From Phaeocystidibacter sp965659415 (GTDB lineage: Bacteria; Bacteroidota; Bacteroidia; Flavobacteriales; Schleiferiaceae): a DNA stretch of 64,000 nt. The translations under genes were made by a program, and so were the position numbers. Below are positions 62,569-64,000 of the stretch, one piece after another. The notes under the pieces are model-generated. The model was not told the origin of the DNA and made no database searches. It saw only the letters and a list, made by a program, of their open reading frames with translations. The stretch spans positions 97,058-161,057 of the forward strand of contig CBFHVA010000005.1 in assembly GCA_965659415.1 (NCBI GenBank). Reading direction: 5' to 3'. Every line of letters begins with the position of its first letter. Positions within the stretch are counted from its first letter, which is position 1.

Positions 62569-63606
62569 ATGGCCCAGCCTACTGATACCGTACATTTTCA
62601 ATGTGGTGCCGTCATGAAGAACCGCTTCATGTTGGCGCCGCTCACAAACAAACAGAGTCATGAAGATGGTCGTTTGTCCGATGATGAATTCTACTGGCTA
62701 GTAAAGAGAGCTGAGGGTGGATTCGGGTTGATAATGACCTGTGCAACCAGCGTTCAATTTGAAGGAAGATGTTGGCACGGACAGCTTGGTATATATTCAG
62801 ATCGACATATTAATGGTCACCGTAGATTAAGTTCTGCCATTCAAGAAAAAGGCGCTTTGGCGATAGTTCAGCTGCACCATGGTGGAATGAGGTGTCCGCC
62901 TGATGCCATTGGTGGTGCACAACCGGTTGCTCCATCCTATAACAAAGAGTTTAGCGCGCGTGAAATGAGCCTGAATGAGGTTTATCAATTGCGTGATGAT
63001 TTTATCACTTGTGCTGAACGTGCTCAAATAGCGGGATATAATGGAGTGGAGGTTCATGGGGCACATGGATATCTGATTACCCAATTTATCAGCTCAAGCT
63101 TGAATCATCGCGATGATATTTACGGTGGTGATTTGGAAGGAAGATGCAGACTTCTCATGGAAATTATTGAAGGCATCCGGATGAAGTGTGGTCCTGAGTT
63201 CATTTTGGGCGTACGACTTTCACCTGAGCGCTTCGGAATGCGCAGGGAAGAGGTGTTCACGCTTGCTCAGTGGTTAATCGATACAGAGCACATAGATTTC
63301 CTGGACCTCTCTCTTTGGGATGTTCATAAGGAGGGTGAGTATGGGGAAACACTGATCGATTTTTTCTCAAAATTGAATCGCAAGGCGGTCCAGATCACCG
63401 TTGCAGGCAAAATCAGCACGGCAAAAGATGTCCATCATGTTTTGCATAAAGGAATAGACTTCGTTACCATCGGTAAGTCAACCATTCTTCATCATGACTT
63501 CCCAACACTCGTATTAAAGAACGATGAGTTTTCTCCAATTGAAACACCCGTAGATTCTAAACATTTGGAATCTGAGGGAGTTGGCCCGGCATTTCTGAAC
63601 TACTAG
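62569..63606 (+). CDS. NADH:flavin oxidoreductase (Old Yellow Enzyme family)
   Basis: The 345-residue protein is an FMN-dependent TIM barrel of the OYE family. It begins GAVMKNRFMLAPLTNKQSHEDG, continues with GLIMTCATSVQFEGR, and has the substrate-binding HGAHGYLITQFISSSLNHRDD motif and a C-terminal phosphate-binding VTIGKSTILHHDFP segment. It reduces activated alkenes with NAD(P)H; the natural substrate is unknown. It starts 8 nt after the queE stop and is probably co-transcribed with it. Confidence 0.92.
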   Translation: MAQPTDTVHFQCGAVMKNRFMLAPLTNKQSHEDGRLSDDEFYWLVKRAEGGFGLIMTCATSVQFEGRCWHGQLGIYSDRHINGHRRLSSAIQEKGALAIVQLHHGGMRCPPDAIGGAQPVAPSYNKEFSAREMSLNEVYQLRDDFITCAERAQIAGYNGVEVHGAHGYLITQFISSSLNHRDDIYGGDLEGRCRLLMEIIEGIRMKCGPEFILGVRLSPERFGMRREEVFTLAQWLIDTEHIDFLDLSLWDVHKEGEYGETLIDFFSKLNRKAVQITVAGKISTAKDVHHVLHKGIDFVTIGKSTILHHDFPTLVLKNDEFSPIETPVDSKHLESEGVGPAFLNY

Positions 63607-64000
63607 AAGGAGTGGAAGGGGTATGTGAGAAAGGAATGATTCTTTTTTCGGATTTGTCGAACTGCGAATCTGCGATTTGAGTGTTTTCCTAGGTAATCTG
63701 ACGAGAATCAGTTGCGGTCTGTTGGTGGTTTCGATGGTACTTGTAAGTGATGTATTTCTTGCGAAGGTTTTTTCAGTTGGAGGACCTACATCAATCTAAG
63801 ATGCTTTGCTTTATGAGGTGTCGCTTATTAACCTGGTGATAGACTCGTTATTCGGGAAGTGGGGTTTTTGTCCCCGGGGCCAGCACCCCTGTCCCCAGTT
63901 TCAAGTTCAGCATTATTTTATGCAAAAATCTGATTTTCAAAACGATATTTGTCGTTTGCGACGCTGGGTTCAAGTAAATGTTTACCCTCCGGTTAATTAG
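63607..64000. other. Terminal 394-nt stretch without a credible gene
   Basis: Only a TTG-started frame of 64 codons is present (63806-64000), with no recognisable protein features. The stretch contains a G/C-tract element at 63861-63896 and a GATATTTG box near 63945 that may be a promoter for a gene beyond the window. No terminator with a T-run was found after the OYE gene. Confidence 0.6.
63861..63896. repeat. Short G/C-tract element with inverted and direct repeats
   Basis: The element begins GGGGTTTTTGTCCCC (a GGGG/CCCC inverted pair) and overlaps the palindrome CCCCGGGG. It contains two direct copies of TGTCCCC (63869-63875 and 63890-63896). It is much richer in G+C than its surroundings and could be a REP-like element or a fragment of a mobile-element end. 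No second copy was noticed in the window. Confidence 0.4.

Noticed and set aside
63806..64000. Frame of 64 codons at the window end
   Set aside because: It starts only at TTG, crosses the G/C-tract repeat and shows no protein family features.
1..64000. tRNA, rRNA, CRISPR arrays or intact insertion sequences
   Set aside because: Gaps between genes are short and none shows a cloverleaf, rRNA-like sequence, spaced repeats or transposase motifs by eye; a covariance-model scan was not possible.

Overview
This 64 kb window comes from a chromosome of the phylum Bacteroidota, most likely a marine Flavobacteriales-type bacterium (inference). The evidence is: two large secreted proteins ending in the type B sorting domain of the type IX secretion system (T9SS) and a remnant of a type A sorting domain; repeated TAnnTTTG promoter boxes, the -7 element of the Bacteroidota housekeeping sigma factor; ribosomal protein S16 with a long Ala/Glu tail; a 7TM-DISM sensor kinase; and the gene order ftsK-lolA-lptF/G. 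No rRNA, tRNA, CRISPR array, prophage or intact insertion sequence was seen. Coding density is high and base composition is even, so most of the window looks like core chromosome.

Layout. 0-8.9 kb, mostly minus strand: partial saccharopine dehydrogenase (plus), trmN6, a small membrane protein, rimM-rpsP, an MMPL/RND-type exporter, a cobalamin-binding-like protein, a CBS-domain cysteine/cystathionine synthase, an Rrf2 regulator and a stand-alone receiver protein. 9.0-14.5 kb, plus strand: a tight run of an E1-like (ThiF-fold) adenylyltransferase, a GNAT-like acyltransferase, a 7TM-DISM histidine kinase, a receiver-kinase and a response regulator. This is the best candidate for an undescribed system in the window. 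14.5-21.3 kb: an unknown protein, S1/P1 nuclease, YceI protein, porin, a WlbB-like acetyltransferase, acyl-CoA dehydrogenase and an Nramp-like transporter without the usual metal-binding motifs. 21.4-28.4 kb: two tandem paralogous giant T9SS cargo proteins, each ending in a strong terminator.

28.5-36.2 kb: an envelope-biogenesis operon of three SurA/PpiC-like proteins and a MoxR ATPase, then a copper chaperone and a CopA-type ATPase. 36.2-43.6 kb: a GT2 glycosyltransferase, a GT39-like membrane protein with C-terminal MORN repeats, histidine ammonia-lyase, the rsmE-rimK-rimB-like cluster and tsaD. 43.7-56.3 kb: a TamB homologue, then on the minus strand ftsK, lolA, lptF/G, two glycosyltransferases and ribB with a degenerate ribA domain. 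56.5-63.6 kb: arginase, argS, ffh, folD, the T9SS sorting-domain remnant, queE and an Old Yellow Enzyme homologue. The last 0.4 kb has no credible gene but holds a short G/C-tract element.

Functionally the window is rich in outer-membrane assembly and transport (SurA-like chaperones, TamB, LolA, LptF/G, porin, T9SS cargo), translation and RNA modification (S16, RimM, TrmN6, RsmE, TsaD, ArgS, QueE, RimK) and amino-acid metabolism (saccharopine dehydrogenase, CBS, HutH, arginase). Most genes are arranged in short operons with 1-26 nt overlaps. Starts were chosen by ATG position, family length and promoter position. Two operon genes appear to start with TTG inside a TTGA stop/start overlap.
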